NCBI RefSeq assembly: GCF_003591175.1
Contig: NZ_QYYG01000011.1
Span: 62,001-126,000 of the forward strand
Direction of reading: 5' to 3'
Length of the DNA: 64,000 nt
Source: Serratia inhibens
Lineage (GTDB): Bacteria > Pseudomonadota > Gammaproteobacteria > Enterobacterales > Enterobacteriaceae
In this document: positions 1-9,222 of the stretch, piece by piece
How the letters are laid out: the number at the start of each line of letters is the position of its first letter
How positions within the stretch are numbered: position 1 is the first letter of the stretch
Position numbers and translations under genes: made by a program
The notes under the pieces: generated by a model
The model's database searches: none
What the model saw: only the letters and a program-made list of their open reading frames with translations
Told to the model about the DNA's origin: nothing

Positions 1-30
1 TGCCAGCAATAGCAGCGTAAGTTTTCCCAT
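1..30 (-). CDS. ftsB: Cell division protein FtsB, N-terminal fragment (cut by window edge)
   Basis: The first 30 bases, read on the minus strand, encode MGKLTLLLLA, the typical start of FtsB, a small bitopic protein of the FtsQLB divisome complex. The ATG lies at 28-30 and a purine-rich GGGGGCGGAG stretch just upstream can serve as ribosome binding site. The rest of the gene lies outside the window. The neighbouring ygbE and cysC genes fit the E. coli order, which supports the call despite the short sequence. Confidence 0.8.
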   Translation of the reverse strand, partial: MGKLTLLLLA

Positions 31-466
31 CTCCGCCCCCTGAAAAACCGACCAATCATCCCACAACTTTTCGTTGGACTCCACACTGAGAGCGGCATTC
101 ACCGCCAAATTCAGAGTAAGGATGAGAATTTACTGAGTTTATAACCTAAATTCGCGCTGAAAGCGGTAAAAAAAGCCACTTTCATCTCAGAAAAAACCTG
201 CTGACCGCACAGTTTTTTCTCTTGTGCCGTCTTTGAGAGGGATGCAGCAAGAAAAATCAGCCGGCAACTTTAGGCTGTTTGCACCTGTGGCGGTGCTGGA
301 AAACAGCCTTATGATACCGATGGAGTTAAATTCACCGAAGGAGTGTGATTCAAAAAAGGCTCGCCGCAACAGATGTTCACCCGCCCGACCAGTCCGCGCA
401 TGCCAGCGTGTTAAGCAAAGTTCTGTAACCTTCCGAACCGCTTTGCAATGTTTCGGGCACACAGAT
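31..466. other. ftsB-ygbE intergenic region with inverted repeats
   Basis: This 436-base stretch holds no coding frame I can support; the open frames crossing it have no family resemblance. It must carry the ftsB promoter and leader. Two inverted repeats are visible: 272-280 with 301-309, reinforced by an inner GCACC/GGTGC pair, and GCAAAG/CTTTGC at 415-420 and 441-446. On the minus strand a run of six T follows GCGAGCC near 354-365. No known small RNA was recognised. Confidence 0.5.
272..309 (-). other. Strong hairpin in the ftsB-ygbE interval
   Basis: On the minus strand AGGCTGTTT and AAACAGCCT form a 9-bp stem, and inside it GCACC pairs with GGTGC around a six-base loop, with a four-base bulge on one side. 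There is no U-run right after it, so it is not a standard terminator. It could be a structured leader or small RNA; the function is unknown. Confidence 0.45.
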
Positions 467-784
467 TCACCAGCCGGTCAGAAAACTGAATACCAGCCAG
501 AACAGACACAGCACGATGGCGCAGGTCAGCAACAGCGTCAGAAGGAGCCTGCCGCGCAGCAGCATGCTGAGCGTAATGCCAATCAGCACCGAAACCGGCA
601 TCAGGGCCAGGAAGAACGGCCAGGTGTAGAGCAGAAAAAACAGAGTGTTAGAGCCGTAAACCAGAAACGGCACCGCGAACGCCAGCCAGTAAAAAACAAA
701 GCCGCAGACGCCGCCCAGGAAAGAATACGAGGGTTCTTCTTTCTCAAGCGTTGAGTCGATCAAGACGGGCGAGACATTTTGCAT
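467..784 (-). CDS. ygbE: YgbE family (DUF3561) inner-membrane protein
   Basis: This 105-residue protein has a short polar N-terminus followed by three or four strongly hydrophobic segments, roughly residues 20-42, 47-75 and 82-103, so it should be a small integral inner-membrane protein. It matches the DUF3561/YgbE type found next to cysC and ftsB in enterobacteria. No function is established for the family. It lies downstream of cysC on the same strand, but a strong terminator separates them, so it probably has its own promoter in the 785-828 gap. Confidence 0.75.
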   Translation of the reverse strand: MQNVSPVLIDSTLEKEEPSYSFLGGVCGFVFYWLAFAVPFLVYGSNTLFFLLYTWPFFLALMPVSVLIGITLSMLLRGRLLLTLLLTCAIVLCLFWLVFSFLTGW

Positions 785-828
785 AGTAATCCCTGGTTAT
801 TCGGCGCGCTCTGCGGCGGGCTTAGCGT

Positions 829-865
829 AAAAAGCGTGTGGCGCAAAAACGCCACACGCTTTTTT
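829..865 (-). terminator. cysC terminator (works in both orientations)
   Basis: AGCGTGTGGCG (833-843) and CGCCACACGCT (850-860) form a perfect 11-bp stem with a six-base loop. A-tracts and T-tracts flank both sides, giving a U-run on either strand. It ends the cysG-cysD-cysN-cysC transcript. Confidence 0.9.
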
Positions 866-869
866 GAAT

Positions 870-1499
870 TCAGGGTTTGATAATAGCCCGACCACGCAAC
901 ACGTCTAACAATTGCGCAATCAAATTTGTTACCAATTGTTGGCCATCAAGGTGAATATCAGGCTGCTGCGGTGCCTCGTAAACCGAGTCGATCCCGGTGA
1001 AATTACGCAGCTCGCCGGCACGCGCTTTTTTGTATAATCCCTTCGGATCGCGCGCTTCGCAAATAGCCAGCGGGGTATCGACAAACACCTCGATAAAACG
1101 ATCGCTATCGAGCAGTTCACGCACCATTTGCCGTTCAGCGCGATGCGGGGAAATAAACGCAGTCAGCACCACCAACCCGGCATCCACCATCAGCTTCGCC
1201 ACTTCGCCAACGCGGCGAATATTCTCACGACGATCGTCATCGGAGAAGCCCAGATCGCGGCACAGGCCGTGACGCACGTTATCGCCGTCCAGCAAATAGG
1301 TACTGACGCCAAGCGCGTGCAGCGCCTGCTCCAGCGCGCCGGCAACGGTGGATTTACCCGAACCGGACAGCCCGGTAAACCACAGCACCACGCCTTTATG
1401 GCCATTGCGGGCTTCGCGATCCGCACGCGCTACCGCATGCGGATGCCAGACCACGTTGTCATCATCCGGCCCGGTGGGCCGTCGTTGATCCTCGGTCAC
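870..1499 (-). CDS. cysC: Adenylylsulfate (APS) kinase
   Basis: CysC phosphorylates APS to PAPS, the second step of sulfate activation in the cytosol. The Walker A motif GLSGSGKST is at residues 43-51, followed by the family sequences [18 protein letters not shown] and [14 protein letters not shown] chose the GTG at 1499, which comes one base after the cysN stop and has a GGGGG ribosome binding site. This gives 209 residues, close to the 201 of E. coli, and the extra ten residues of a longer frame would overlap cysN. It is the last gene of cysG-cysD-cysN-cysC. Confidence 0.95.
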   Translation of the reverse strand: MTEDQRRPTGPDDDNVVWHPHAVARADREARNGHKGVVLWFTGLSGSGKSTVAGALEQALHALGVSTYLLDGDNVRHGLCRDLGFSDDDRRENIRRVGEVAKLMVDAGLVVLTAFISPHRAERQMVRELLDSDRFIEVFVDTPLAICEARDPKGLYKKARAGELRNFTGIDSVYEAPQQPDIHLDGQQLVTNLIAQLLDVLRGRAIIKP

Positions 1500-1500
1500 G

Positions 1501-2946
1501 TTATTTGCCCCCAAGCAGGTCGCGCGCACCCCAATGCGGGAAGTGCTTGCGCACCAGGGCGTTCAGTTCCAGCTCGAACGCGCTATGCTCTCCCGCCAAC
1601 GCCTGCGCGCCATGCAAGGTTTCGCGGATCAGGCCGGCGCCGACCGTAACGTTGCTCAGGCGATCGATAAAGATCAGCCCACCGGTATCATGGTTACGCT
1701 GATAGCTGTCCAGCACCAGCGGCTCGTCAAAGGTCAGCTCCACCAAACCGATGCCGTTCAACGGCAGGGTATCCGCCTGATGCTGCGCCAGCGAGTTGAT
1801 TTCTACCTGGTGGCGAATGCCTTCCACACGCGCACGGGTCTTTTTACCCGCTACTTTAATGTCATAGCTCTGGCCCGGCAGAAGTGGCTTTTCAGCCATC
1901 CACACCACGTCGACCAGCGCACTTTGCGCCGCCTGCAGGGTTTCCCCGGCATCGACCAGCAGATCGCCGCGGCTGATGTCCACTTCGTCTTTCAGCACCA
2001 GCGTAATGGCTTCACCCGGTACCGCCTCCTGCAAATCGCCATCAAAGGTGACGATGCGCGCTACGGTGGATTCCACGCCGGAAGGCAGTACCTTCACACG
2101 TTGGCCCACACGCACCACACCGGCCGACAGAGTGCCCGCGTAGCCACGGAAATCCAGATTCGGTCGGTTGACGTATTGCACCGGGAAGCGCAGCGGCTGT
2201 GCTTCACGCTCGCTGATCACATCCACGGTTTCCAATACCTGCAGCAGCGTCGGGCCGCTGTACCAGGGCATATGCGCGCTTTCGGTCGCGACGTTGTCGC
2301 CGTCGAGAGCCGACAGCGGCACAAATTTGATGTCCAGATCGTTCGGCAACTGTTGCGCAAAGGTCAGGTAATCCTGTTTGAACTGCTCGAACACCGACTC
2401 TTTATAGTCCACCAGATCCATTTTGTTGACCGCCACCACCAGGTGACGAATCCCCAGCAGCGTAGCGATAAAGCTGTGTCGGCGGGTTTGATCCAATACC
2501 CCTTTGCGCGCGTCGATCAGCAGGATCGCCAGATCGCAGGTGGAAGCGCCGGTCGCCATATTGCGGGTGTACTGCTCATGCCCCGGGGTGTCGGCGATAA
2601 TAAATTTGCGTTTTTCGGTCGAGAAATAACGATAGGCCACGTCGATGGTGATGCCCTGCTCGCGCTCGGCCTGCAGGCCGTCCACCAACAGCGCCAGATC
2701 GAGCTTCTCGCCCTGGGTACCGATACGCTTGCTGTCACTGTGCAGCGTAGACAGCTGATCTTCGTAGATCTGGCGAGTATCGTGCAGCAGGCGGCCGATC
2801 AGGGTGCTTTTGCCATCGTCGACGCTGCCGCAAGTCAGGAACCGTAACAGGCTTTTATGTTGCTGCGCATGCAGGTAAGACTCCACCCCGCCCTGCTCAG
2901 CGATTTGTTTGGCAATTGCCTGGTTTTGCGAAACTATAGTTTTCAT
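1501..2946 (-). CDS. cysN: Sulfate adenylyltransferase subunit 1 (GTPase)
   Basis: CysN is the regulatory GTPase of ATP sulfurylase; GTP hydrolysis drives APS formation by CysD. The 481-residue protein has an EF-Tu-like G domain with GSVDDGKST (residues 40-48), DTPGHEQY and NKMD, followed by two beta-barrel domains. Length agrees with E. coli CysN (475). The ATG at 2946 follows an AAGGAG ribosome binding site, 11 bases after cysD, so the subunits are co-translated from one mRNA. CysB control in response to cysteine supply is expected from the family. Confidence 0.97.
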   Translation of the reverse strand: MKTIVSQNQAIAKQIAEQGGVESYLHAQQHKSLLRFLTCGSVDDGKSTLIGRLLHDTRQIYEDQLSTLHSDSKRIGTQGEKLDLALLVDGLQAEREQGITIDVAYRYFSTEKRKFIIADTPGHEQYTRNMATGASTCDLAILLIDARKGVLDQTRRHSFIATLLGIRHLVVAVNKMDLVDYKESVFEQFKQDYLTFAQQLPNDLDIKFVPLSALDGDNVATESAHMPWYSGPTLLQVLETVDVISEREAQPLRFPVQYVNRPNLDFRGYAGTLSAGVVRVGQRVKVLPSGVESTVARIVTFDGDLQEAVPGEAITLVLKDEVDISRGDLLVDAGETLQAAQSALVDVVWMAEKPLLPGQSYDIKVAGKKTRARVEGIRHQVEINSLAQHQADTLPLNGIGLVELTFDEPLVLDSYQRNHDTGGLIFIDRLSNVTVGAGLIRETLHGAQALAGEHSAFELELNALVRKHFPHWGARDLLGGK

Positions 2947-2957
2947 CCGGCGGCTCC

Positions 2958-3866
2958 TTAGAAATACCCTTGACGCTTCTTCAGCTCCATCGAGCCGGAC
3001 TGATCGCGATCGATCATCCGTCCCTGGCGCTCACTGGTGGTGGATACCAACATCTCTTCGATGATCTCCGGCAGCGTTTCCGCCTCCGACTCCACCGCGC
3101 CGGTCAGCGGCCAGCAGCCCAGGGTGCGGAAACGCACCATACGCTGGCTGATCTCTTCGCCCGGCTGCAGATCGATACGATCGTCGTCCACCATCAGCAA
3201 CATGCCGTCACGTTCTACCACAGGACGCGGTGCGGCCAGGTACAACGGCACTATGTCGATTTTTTCCAGGAAGATATATTGCCAGATATCCAGCTCGGTC
3301 CAGTTCGACAGCGGGAACACGCGAATGCTCTCACCCTTGTTGATCTGACCGTTGTAGTTGTGCCACAGCTCCGGACGCTGGTTTTTCGGATCCCAGCGGT
3401 GGAAGCGATCACGGAATGAATAGATGCGCTCTTTGGCGCGCGATTTCTCTTCGTCACGGCGCGCCCCGCCAAAGGCGGCGTCAAAACCGTACTTGTTCAG
3501 CGCCTGTTTCAGGCCTTCGGTTTTCATGATATCGGTGTGCTTGGCGCTGCCGTGCACGAATGGGTTGATGCCCATCGCCACGCCTTCCGGGTTTTTGTGT
3601 ATCAGCAGTTCAAAACCGTATTCTTTCGCCGTGCGGTCACGGAATTCGTACATTTCGCGGAATTTCCAGCCGGTATCCACATGCAGCAGCGGGAACGGCA
3701 GCGTGCCCGGATAGAACGCCTTACGCGCCAGATGCAGCATCACGGAAGAGTCTTTACCGATGGAATAGAGCATCACCGGGTTGCCGAATTCAGCGGCGAC
3801 TTCACGGATGATATGGATACTCTCCGCCTCCAATTGCCGCAAATGAGTGAGTCGTTTTTCGTCCAT
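2958..3866 (-). CDS. cysD: Sulfate adenylyltransferase subunit 2
   Basis: CysD is the catalytic subunit of ATP sulfurylase (ATP + sulfate to APS + PPi). The 302-residue protein has the PP-loop SIGKDSS at residues 35-41 and the family stretches [34 protein letters not shown] and the C-terminal [10 protein letters not shown]. Length is the same as in E. coli. It lies 9 bases after cysG and starts behind an AAGGATC ribosome binding site, showing operon organisation with siroheme synthase. Confidence 0.97.
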   Translation of the reverse strand: MDEKRLTHLRQLEAESIHIIREVAAEFGNPVMLYSIGKDSSVMLHLARKAFYPGTLPFPLLHVDTGWKFREMYEFRDRTAKEYGFELLIHKNPEGVAMGINPFVHGSAKHTDIMKTEGLKQALNKYGFDAAFGGARRDEEKSRAKERIYSFRDRFHRWDPKNQRPELWHNYNGQINKGESIRVFPLSNWTELDIWQYIFLEKIDIVPLYLAAPRPVVERDGMLLMVDDDRIDLQPGEEISQRMVRFRTLGCWPLTGAVESEAETLPEIIEEMLVSTTSERQGRMIDRDQSGSMELKKRQGYF

Positions 3867-3875
3867 AACAGATCC

Positions 3876-5306
3876 TTAAGCCAAATTCACGACGGCAGGG
3901 CGTGATACCCCTTCCGTCTGCGGTTGATGCCCAAACCAGGCGATTTGGTGATGCAGTTCCACCACTTCGCCGATCACCAGCAGCGCCGGTAACGGTGCCT
4001 GTTGAGCCAATTGTTCGAGTTGTTGCAAGGTACCGATCTGCACCTGTTGGTCCGCTCGCGTGCCACGGCTGATCACCGCGACCGGCGTACTGGCCGCGCG
4101 GCCGTGGGCGATCAGGCGCTGGCTGATATCCGCCGCCTTCATGGTGCCCATGTAGATAGCCAGCGTCTGGCGCGCACGCGCCAGATCGGCCCAATCCAGC
4201 CCGTCGCCATCGGGCCGACAGTGGCCGGTAATAAAGGTAACGCTCTGCGCATGATCACGGTGCGTCAGCGGGATGCCGGCATAGGCCGTCGCTCCGGCAG
4301 CGGCGGTTACGCCCGGCACGACCTGGAACGGAATGCCTGCGGCGGCTGCCACCTGCAGCTCTTCGCCACCGCGGCCAAAGATAAAGGGATCGCCCCCCTT
4401 CAAGCGCACCACGCGTTTGCCCTGCTGCGCCAGTTCCACCAACAGACGGTTGGTTTCCTCCTGAATCACCGAGTGCGCCCCAGCGCGTTTACCCACGCAG
4501 ATGCGTTCGGCGTCGCGACGCACCAAATCCAGGATTTCATCGCTAACCAGATGGTCATACAGCACCACATCGGCCTGCTGCATTACCTGCAACCCGCGCA
4601 GGGTCAGCAGCCCGACGTCGCCAGGGCCGGCGCCCACCAGCGCAATTTCACCCTGGGTGCCTTCGCTGCCCAGTGCAAACTGCTGTAAATCCTGTTCCAA
4701 CTGCCGCTCCGCCTGCGCCTGCTGGCCATTGGCCACCAGCGTTGAGAAGCGGCCGCCGAAGGTTTTCTCCCAAAAGCGCCGACGTTCGCCGATCGAATTC
4801 AGCCGTTGCTTCACCTGGCCGCGCCAGCGCCCGGCCACCTCTGCCATCTGCCCCAGACTGGCAGGCAACAGCGCTTCGAGCTTTTCGCGCAGCATGCGCG
4901 CCAATACCGGTGCCTGACCGCTGGAAGAGACAGCCACCACCAGCGGCGAGCGATCGATAATCGACGGGAAGATAAACGAACAGCGCGGCTGATCGTCGAC
5001 CACGTTGGCCAGCACCCGGCGTTTATCCGCCTCGCTAAACACCTCGGCATTCAGCGCGACGTCGTCGGTAGCGGCAATCACCAGGAAAACATCGTCCAGC
5101 TGTTGCGCGACAAAAGCCTGCCCCAGCCAGCGGATATGCCCCTGCTGGCGCTGATGTTCAAGTTCCGGTGAGAGCGACTGCGCAACTATCCGTATTTCAG
5201 CCCCGGCACGCGTGAGAAGTTCAACTTTGCGCGCAGCCACTTCGCCACCGCCAACGACCAGCACCGGGCGTTGTTTCAGGTCGGCAAATATTGGTAGATA
5301 GTCCAC
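3876..5306 (-). CDS. cysG: Siroheme synthase (trifunctional)
   Basis: CysG makes siroheme, the cofactor of sulfite reductase CysI. The N-terminal half has the NAD-binding [10 protein letters not shown] motif and performs precorrin-2 dehydrogenation and ferrochelation, with the [11 protein letters not shown] segment. The C-terminal half is a SAM-dependent uroporphyrinogen III methyltransferase ([35 protein letters not shown]). The start is GTG at 5306 with AAGG upstream. At 476 residues it is slightly longer than E. coli CysG (457) because of a C-terminal tail. In E. coli cysG lies with nirBDC; here it heads the cysDNC operon, tying cofactor supply to sulfate reduction. Confidence 0.96.
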   Translation of the reverse strand: MDYLPIFADLKQRPVLVVGGGEVAARKVELLTRAGAEIRIVAQSLSPELEHQRQQGHIRWLGQAFVAQQLDDVFLVIAATDDVALNAEVFSEADKRRVLANVVDDQPRCSFIFPSIIDRSPLVVAVSSSGQAPVLARMLREKLEALLPASLGQMAEVAGRWRGQVKQRLNSIGERRRFWEKTFGGRFSTLVANGQQAQAERQLEQDLQQFALGSEGTQGEIALVGAGPGDVGLLTLRGLQVMQQADVVLYDHLVSDEILDLVRRDAERICVGKRAGAHSVIQEETNRLLVELAQQGKRVVRLKGGDPFIFGRGGEELQVAAAAGIPFQVVPGVTAAAGATAYAGIPLTHRDHAQSVTFITGHCRPDGDGLDWADLARARQTLAIYMGTMKAADISQRLIAHGRAASTPVAVISRGTRADQQVQIGTLQQLEQLAQQAPLPALLVIGEVVELHHQIAWFGHQPQTEGVSRPAVVNLA

Positions 5307-5569
5307 AACAGCCTTTTTATATATGCAGAATGATAGGGTGACTATACGGGCTGAGATTTGGCCTCTGAAATGACGAAAAGGAATTAATAGTTCCTTTATG
5401 GAATATAGGCCGCATTGCAGGGTTCAGGGGGGTGATAATCGGGCTGAAAGTTTGCGCACCGGCACCAAAATTAGGAGCCGAAGAAATTGTGTAATGCCGC
5501 GTGTCGTCTCATACTGGACACCGCAAAAAAATCATCGGTATCGCCGATATCAAAGAAGGATTTTTCGGT

Positions 5570-6640
5570 ATGTTTTCCCGCGTTTACCTGAAGACGAGCC
5601 TGCTGATGGCGGCGCTCGGCGGCGTTTTCAGCGTTTCGGCCGCTATCCCGGCAGTGAAAGAAGCCCCTGTGGGTAAATTCGCCGCCGACCAGATTCGCCA
5701 TATCGCCACCTATTTCCCCGGTCGTATGGCGGGTAGCCCGGCGGAACTGCTCACCGCAGACTACCTCAAACAGCAGTTCGGCAAGATGGGCTATCAAAGC
5801 GATATCCGCAGCTTCAACACCCGCTATCTTTACACCAGCAAGGACGGCAAAAAGAACTGGAATAACGTCACCGCCAGCTCGGTGATCGCCGCAAAAAATG
5901 GCAGCGGCCCGCAACAAATCTTGATCGTGGCGCATTTTGATACTTACACCCCGCAAAGCGATGCCGATCTGGACAACAACCTCGGCGGGCTGACGCTGCA
6001 AGGCGTCGACGACAACGCCTCAGGCGTTGGCGTGATGCTGGAGTTGGCGGAACGCCTAAAGAACATCCCCACCGCTTACGGCCTGCGTTTTGTCGCCACC
6101 AGCGCAGAGGAGATCGGCTCTCTGGGCGCGCAGAACTACCTGCAGCGCATGAGCGCGGAAGAAAAAAACAATACCGTGCTGGTGATTAACCTGGACAGCC
6201 TGGTGACCGGCGATCGCCTGTACTTCAATGCCGGCCGCAATACGCCGAAGAAGATAGCCAAACAGAGCCGCGATCGCGCCCTGGATATCGCCCATCGTTA
6301 CGGCATCGCCGCCGCTACTAACCCTGGCAGCAAACAATGGCCGAAAGGCACCGGCTGTTGCTCGGATCAAGAAGTGTTCGATAACGCGGGTATGCCGGTG
6401 CTTTCGGTCGAAGCCACCAACTGGTCGCTGGGTGATAAAAACGGCTACCAGCAGCGCGCGCTCAGCCCGCATTTCCCGCAGGGCATCACCTGGCACCGCC
6501 CGCAGTACGACAACCTGCAGTATCTGGAGCGTTATCTGCCGGGCCGGATCGACAAGCGCAGCCGCGAGAGCGTGCAGATCCTGTTGCCGCTGATCAAAGA
6601 ATTGGCGAAGGCGCACCCGGTTAAAGCGCAGAAAAAGTAA
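5570..6640 (+). CDS. iap: Alkaline phosphatase isozyme conversion aminopeptidase (M28 family)
   Basis: Iap is a secreted zinc aminopeptidase that, in E. coli, trims the N-terminal arginine of alkaline phosphatase. The protein starts with a signal peptide (hydrophobic residues about 8-24, ending VSAA) and has the M28 metal-binding segments VAHFDTY, DDNASG and SAEE, plus NPGSKQWPKGTGCC near the C-terminus. I chose the ATG at 5570 because AAGGA lies just upstream and the signal peptide then begins directly; 356 residues compares with 345 in E. coli. It converges with cysH. Confidence 0.93.
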   Translation: MFSRVYLKTSLLMAALGGVFSVSAAIPAVKEAPVGKFAADQIRHIATYFPGRMAGSPAELLTADYLKQQFGKMGYQSDIRSFNTRYLYTSKDGKKNWNNVTASSVIAAKNGSGPQQILIVAHFDTYTPQSDADLDNNLGGLTLQGVDDNASGVGVMLELAERLKNIPTAYGLRFVATSAEEIGSLGAQNYLQRMSAEEKNNTVLVINLDSLVTGDRLYFNAGRNTPKKIAKQSRDRALDIAHRYGIAAATNPGSKQWPKGTGCCSDQEVFDNAGMPVLSVEATNWSLGDKNGYQQRALSPHFPQGITWHRPQYDNLQYLERYLPGRIDKRSRESVQILLPLIKELAKAHPVKAQKK

Positions 6641-6656
6641 TTTCCTGCAGAAATAA

Positions 6657-6685
6657 CAGGGCCCGGCAAATTTTGCCGGGCCCTG
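6657..6685. terminator. Convergent iap/cysH terminator hairpin
   Basis: CAGGGCCCGGCAAA and TTTGCCGGGCCCTG form a 14-bp near-continuous palindrome with a one-base centre. There is no downstream U-run, but the AAATTTT core and the position between two convergent genes make a shared terminator the best reading. Confidence 0.7.
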
Positions 6686-6703
6686 AACGAGTTGACCGCA
6701 AAC

Positions 6704-7438
6704 TTACCCTTCGTGCAGACCGCACTCGCGCTTGAGGCCGAAGAAACGGGTTTCTTCTTCGCTCATGCCCGGCTCCCATTTCTGCGTGGTATGGGTATCC
6801 CCGACCGACAGGTAGCCTTGCTCCCATAGCGGGTGGTAACTCAGGCCGTGATCGGTCAGGTACTGATAAATCCTGCGGTTATCCCAGTCGATAATCGGCA
6901 GAATTTTGAATACGCCACGCTGCACCGCCAGCACTGGCAAATTGGCGCGGCTGCCGGATTGCTCGCGGCGCAGGCCGGCGAACCAGGTCTGCCCGCCGAG
7001 GGTTTCCAGCGCACGGTTCATGGGTTCAACCTTGTTGATCTGGTTGTATTTCTCGATACCTTCAACGCCCTGCTCCCACAGTTTGCCATAGCGCGCCTCC
7101 TGCCAGGCGGGCGACTGCTCGGCACGGAACACCTGCAGGTTCAGCTTAAGCTTGTCGACCAGTTGATCGATAAACTGATAGGTTTCCGGGAACAGATAAC
7201 CGGTGTCGGTGAGGATCACCGGGATATCCGGCTTGATCCGGGTGACCAGATGCAGACACACCGCCGCCTGAATGCCAAAGCTTGAAGAAAGCACAAACTC
7301 GCCGGGCAGATGTTCCAGCGCCCATTCCACGCGTTGCTCGGCGGAAAGGGCTTCCAGTTGACCATTGACGGCCCCCAGCTTCAGCGCCTGTCCAGACTTG
7401 GGCAACGCATTCAGCGCCGCCAGATCGAATTCAGCCAT
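6704..7438 (-). CDS. cysH: PAPS reductase
   Basis: CysH reduces PAPS to sulfite with thioredoxin. The 244-residue protein has SSSFGIQ (PP-loop region), [22 protein letters not shown] and the C-terminal ECGLHEG whose Cys239 is the redox-active residue of the family. The ATG at 7438 gives exactly the E. coli length and follows GGAGG; the longer upstream frame has no such support. It is the last gene of cysJ-cysI-cysH. Confidence 0.97.
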   Translation of the reverse strand: MAEFDLAALNALPKSGQALKLGAVNGQLEALSAEQRVEWALEHLPGEFVLSSSFGIQAAVCLHLVTRIKPDIPVILTDTGYLFPETYQFIDQLVDKLKLNLQVFRAEQSPAWQEARYGKLWEQGVEGIEKYNQINKVEPMNRALETLGGQTWFAGLRREQSGSRANLPVLAVQRGVFKILPIIDWDNRRIYQYLTDHGLSYHPLWEQGYLSVGDTHTTQKWEPGMSEEETRFFGLKRECGLHEG

Positions 7439-7506
7439 GTTGCCTGCCTCCTGATTCTTGAATTCTACTGCGCTGTTTGGCCCCTTCGCAGAGGGGCCAA
7501 ACAACG

Positions 7507-9222
7507 TCAGTCCCAGAAATCCTGCGCCGGATCCACTACCGGTCTGACAATGCCGGTGCGGATAGTGAAATCGCCAAAGCCTTCGCCCGCAGTGCGTTCT
7601 TTCGCCCAGCGGCCAACCAGTTGGTCGATCTCCTTGAGGATTTCTTCTTCATTAATATTTTCACGGTACATGCGCGGAATGCGCGTACCTTCGCGGTTGC
7701 CGCCCAGGTGCAGGTTATAACGGCCAATTGCCTTGCCCACCAGGCCCAGTTCCGCCAGCAGCGCACGGCCGCAACCGTTCGGGCAACCGGTGATACGCAG
7801 CACGATGTGTTCGTCACCCACGCCGTGCCGATGCATGATCCCTTCCACCTTGGTAACAAACTCCGGCAGGAAGCGTTCGGCCTCCGCCATCGCCAGCGGG
7901 CAGGTAGGGTACGACACGCAGGCCATCGAGTTTTTACGCTGTTCGCTGATCCCATCATCGATCAGGCCATGCTCGCGCGCCAGGGCTTCGATCTTCGCCT
8001 TCTCGCTTTCCGGCACGCCGGCAACGATCAGGTTCTGATTGGCGGTCAGGCGGAAATCCCCCTTGTGGATCCGGGCAATCTCGGCGATGCCGGTTTTCAG
8101 CGGGCGGCCCGGATAGTCCAGCAGGCGGCCATTTTCAATAAACAGCGTCAGGTGCCATTGATTATCAATGCCTTTTACCCAACCGATACGATCGCCACGG
8201 CCGGTGAATTCGTACGGGCGGATAGGTTCAAAGGTAATGCCGGCGCGTTTTTCCACTTCGGCGCGGAAGGTATCCACACCGACGCGTTCCAGCGTGTATT
8301 TGGTTTTGGCGTTCTTGCGATCGGTGCGATTACCCCAGTCACGCTGGGTAGTCACCACCGCTTCGGCTACCGCCAGCGTATGTTCCAGCGGGATGTAACC
8401 GAACTCGCTGGCCTGACGCGCATAGGTTTTTTTGTTGCCGTGTTCAATCGACAGGCCACCACCCACCAGCAGGTTAAAGCCCACCAGTTTGCCATTCTTG
8501 GCGATCGCCACAAAGTTCATGTCGTTGGCGTGCAGATCGACGTCATTCTGCGGTGGGATCACCACCGTAGTCTTGAACTTGCGCGGCAGATAGGTGGCAC
8601 CGAGGATCGGCTCTTCGTCGGTGGTCGCCACTTTTTCCTGATCCAGCCATACCTCCGCATAAGCGCGGGTGCGCGGCAGCAGATGCTCGGAAATTTTCTT
8701 CGCCCACTCGTAGGCTTCCTGATGCAGCTCGGATTCCACCGGGTTCGAGGTACAGAGCACGTTACGGTTCACGTCATTGGCGGTAGCCAGCGCGTCCAAC
8801 CCCAGACGGTTCAGCAATTGGTGCACCGGCTTGACGTTGCCCTTCACAATGCCGTGGAACTGGAAGGTCTGACGGTTGGTGATGCGAATGCTGCCGTACA
8901 GCGTACTTTCCTGTGCGAACTTATCGATGCCCAGCCATTGCTGCGGGGAAATAATTCCCCCCGGCAAACGGCAGCGCAGCATCATCGCATGACGCGGTTC
9001 CAGCTTCTGCTCGGCGCGCTCGGCACGGATATCACGGTCGTCCTGCTGGTACATGCCGTGGAAACGGATCAGCAAGAAGTTGTCGCCGTTGAAACCGCCG
9101 GTCAGGCCGTCCTTCAAGTCTTCGGCGATGGTACCGCGCAGGAAGTTGCTTTCTTTCTTCAAACGCTCGGCATCGGACAGTTTGCCTTCGACCACCAGAG
9201 GCCCCGGGTGTTTATCACTCAT
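7507..9222 (-). CDS. cysI: Sulfite reductase (NADPH) hemoprotein beta subunit
   Basis: CysI carries siroheme and a 4Fe-4S cluster and reduces sulfite to sulfide with electrons from CysJ. The cluster/siroheme cysteines are in CVSYPTC and GCPNGCG (about residues 434-483), with the family motifs NRQTFQFHG and NVLCTSNP. At 571 residues it has the usual length. Its ATG overlaps the cysJ stop by one base (TGATG), so the two subunits are translationally coupled. Confidence 0.98.
   Translation of the reverse strand: MSDKHPGPLVVEGKLSDAERLKKESNFLRGTIAEDLKDGLTGGFNGDNFLLIRFHGMYQQDDRDIRAERAEQKLEPRHAMMLRCRLPGGIISPQQWLGIDKFAQESTLYGSIRITNRQTFQFHGIVKGNVKPVHQLLNRLGLDALATANDVNRNVLCTSNPVESELHQEAYEWAKKISEHLLPRTRAYAEVWLDQEKVATTDEEPILGATYLPRKFKTTVVIPPQNDVDLHANDMNFVAIAKNGKLVGFNLLVGGGLSIEHGNKKTYARQASEFGYIPLEHTLAVAEAVVTTQRDWGNRTDRKNAKTKYTLERVGVDTFRAEVEKRAGITFEPIRPYEFTGRGDRIGWVKGIDNQWHLTLFIENGRLLDYPGRPLKTGIAEIARIHKGDFRLTANQNLIVAGVPESEKAKIEALAREHGLIDDGISEQRKNSMACVSYPTCPLAMAEAERFLPEFVTKVEGIMHRHGVGDEHIVLRITGCPNGCGRALLAELGLVGKAIGRYNLHLGGNREGTRIPRMYRENINEEEILKEIDQLVGRWAKERTAGEGFGDFTIRTGIVRPVVDPAQDFWD

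Noticed and set aside
187-462. 91-codon minus-strand frame between ygbE and ftsB
   Set aside because: No ribosome binding site and no family resemblance. The region looks like structured non-coding sequence.
224-754. 176-codon plus-strand frame near the left edge
   Set aside because: Mostly antisense to ygbE and very rich in Gln and Arg; no ribosome binding site.
6641-6703. Possible CRISPR array, expected from E. coli gene order at iap
   Set aside because: The gap is only 63 bases and contains one hairpin and no repeats.
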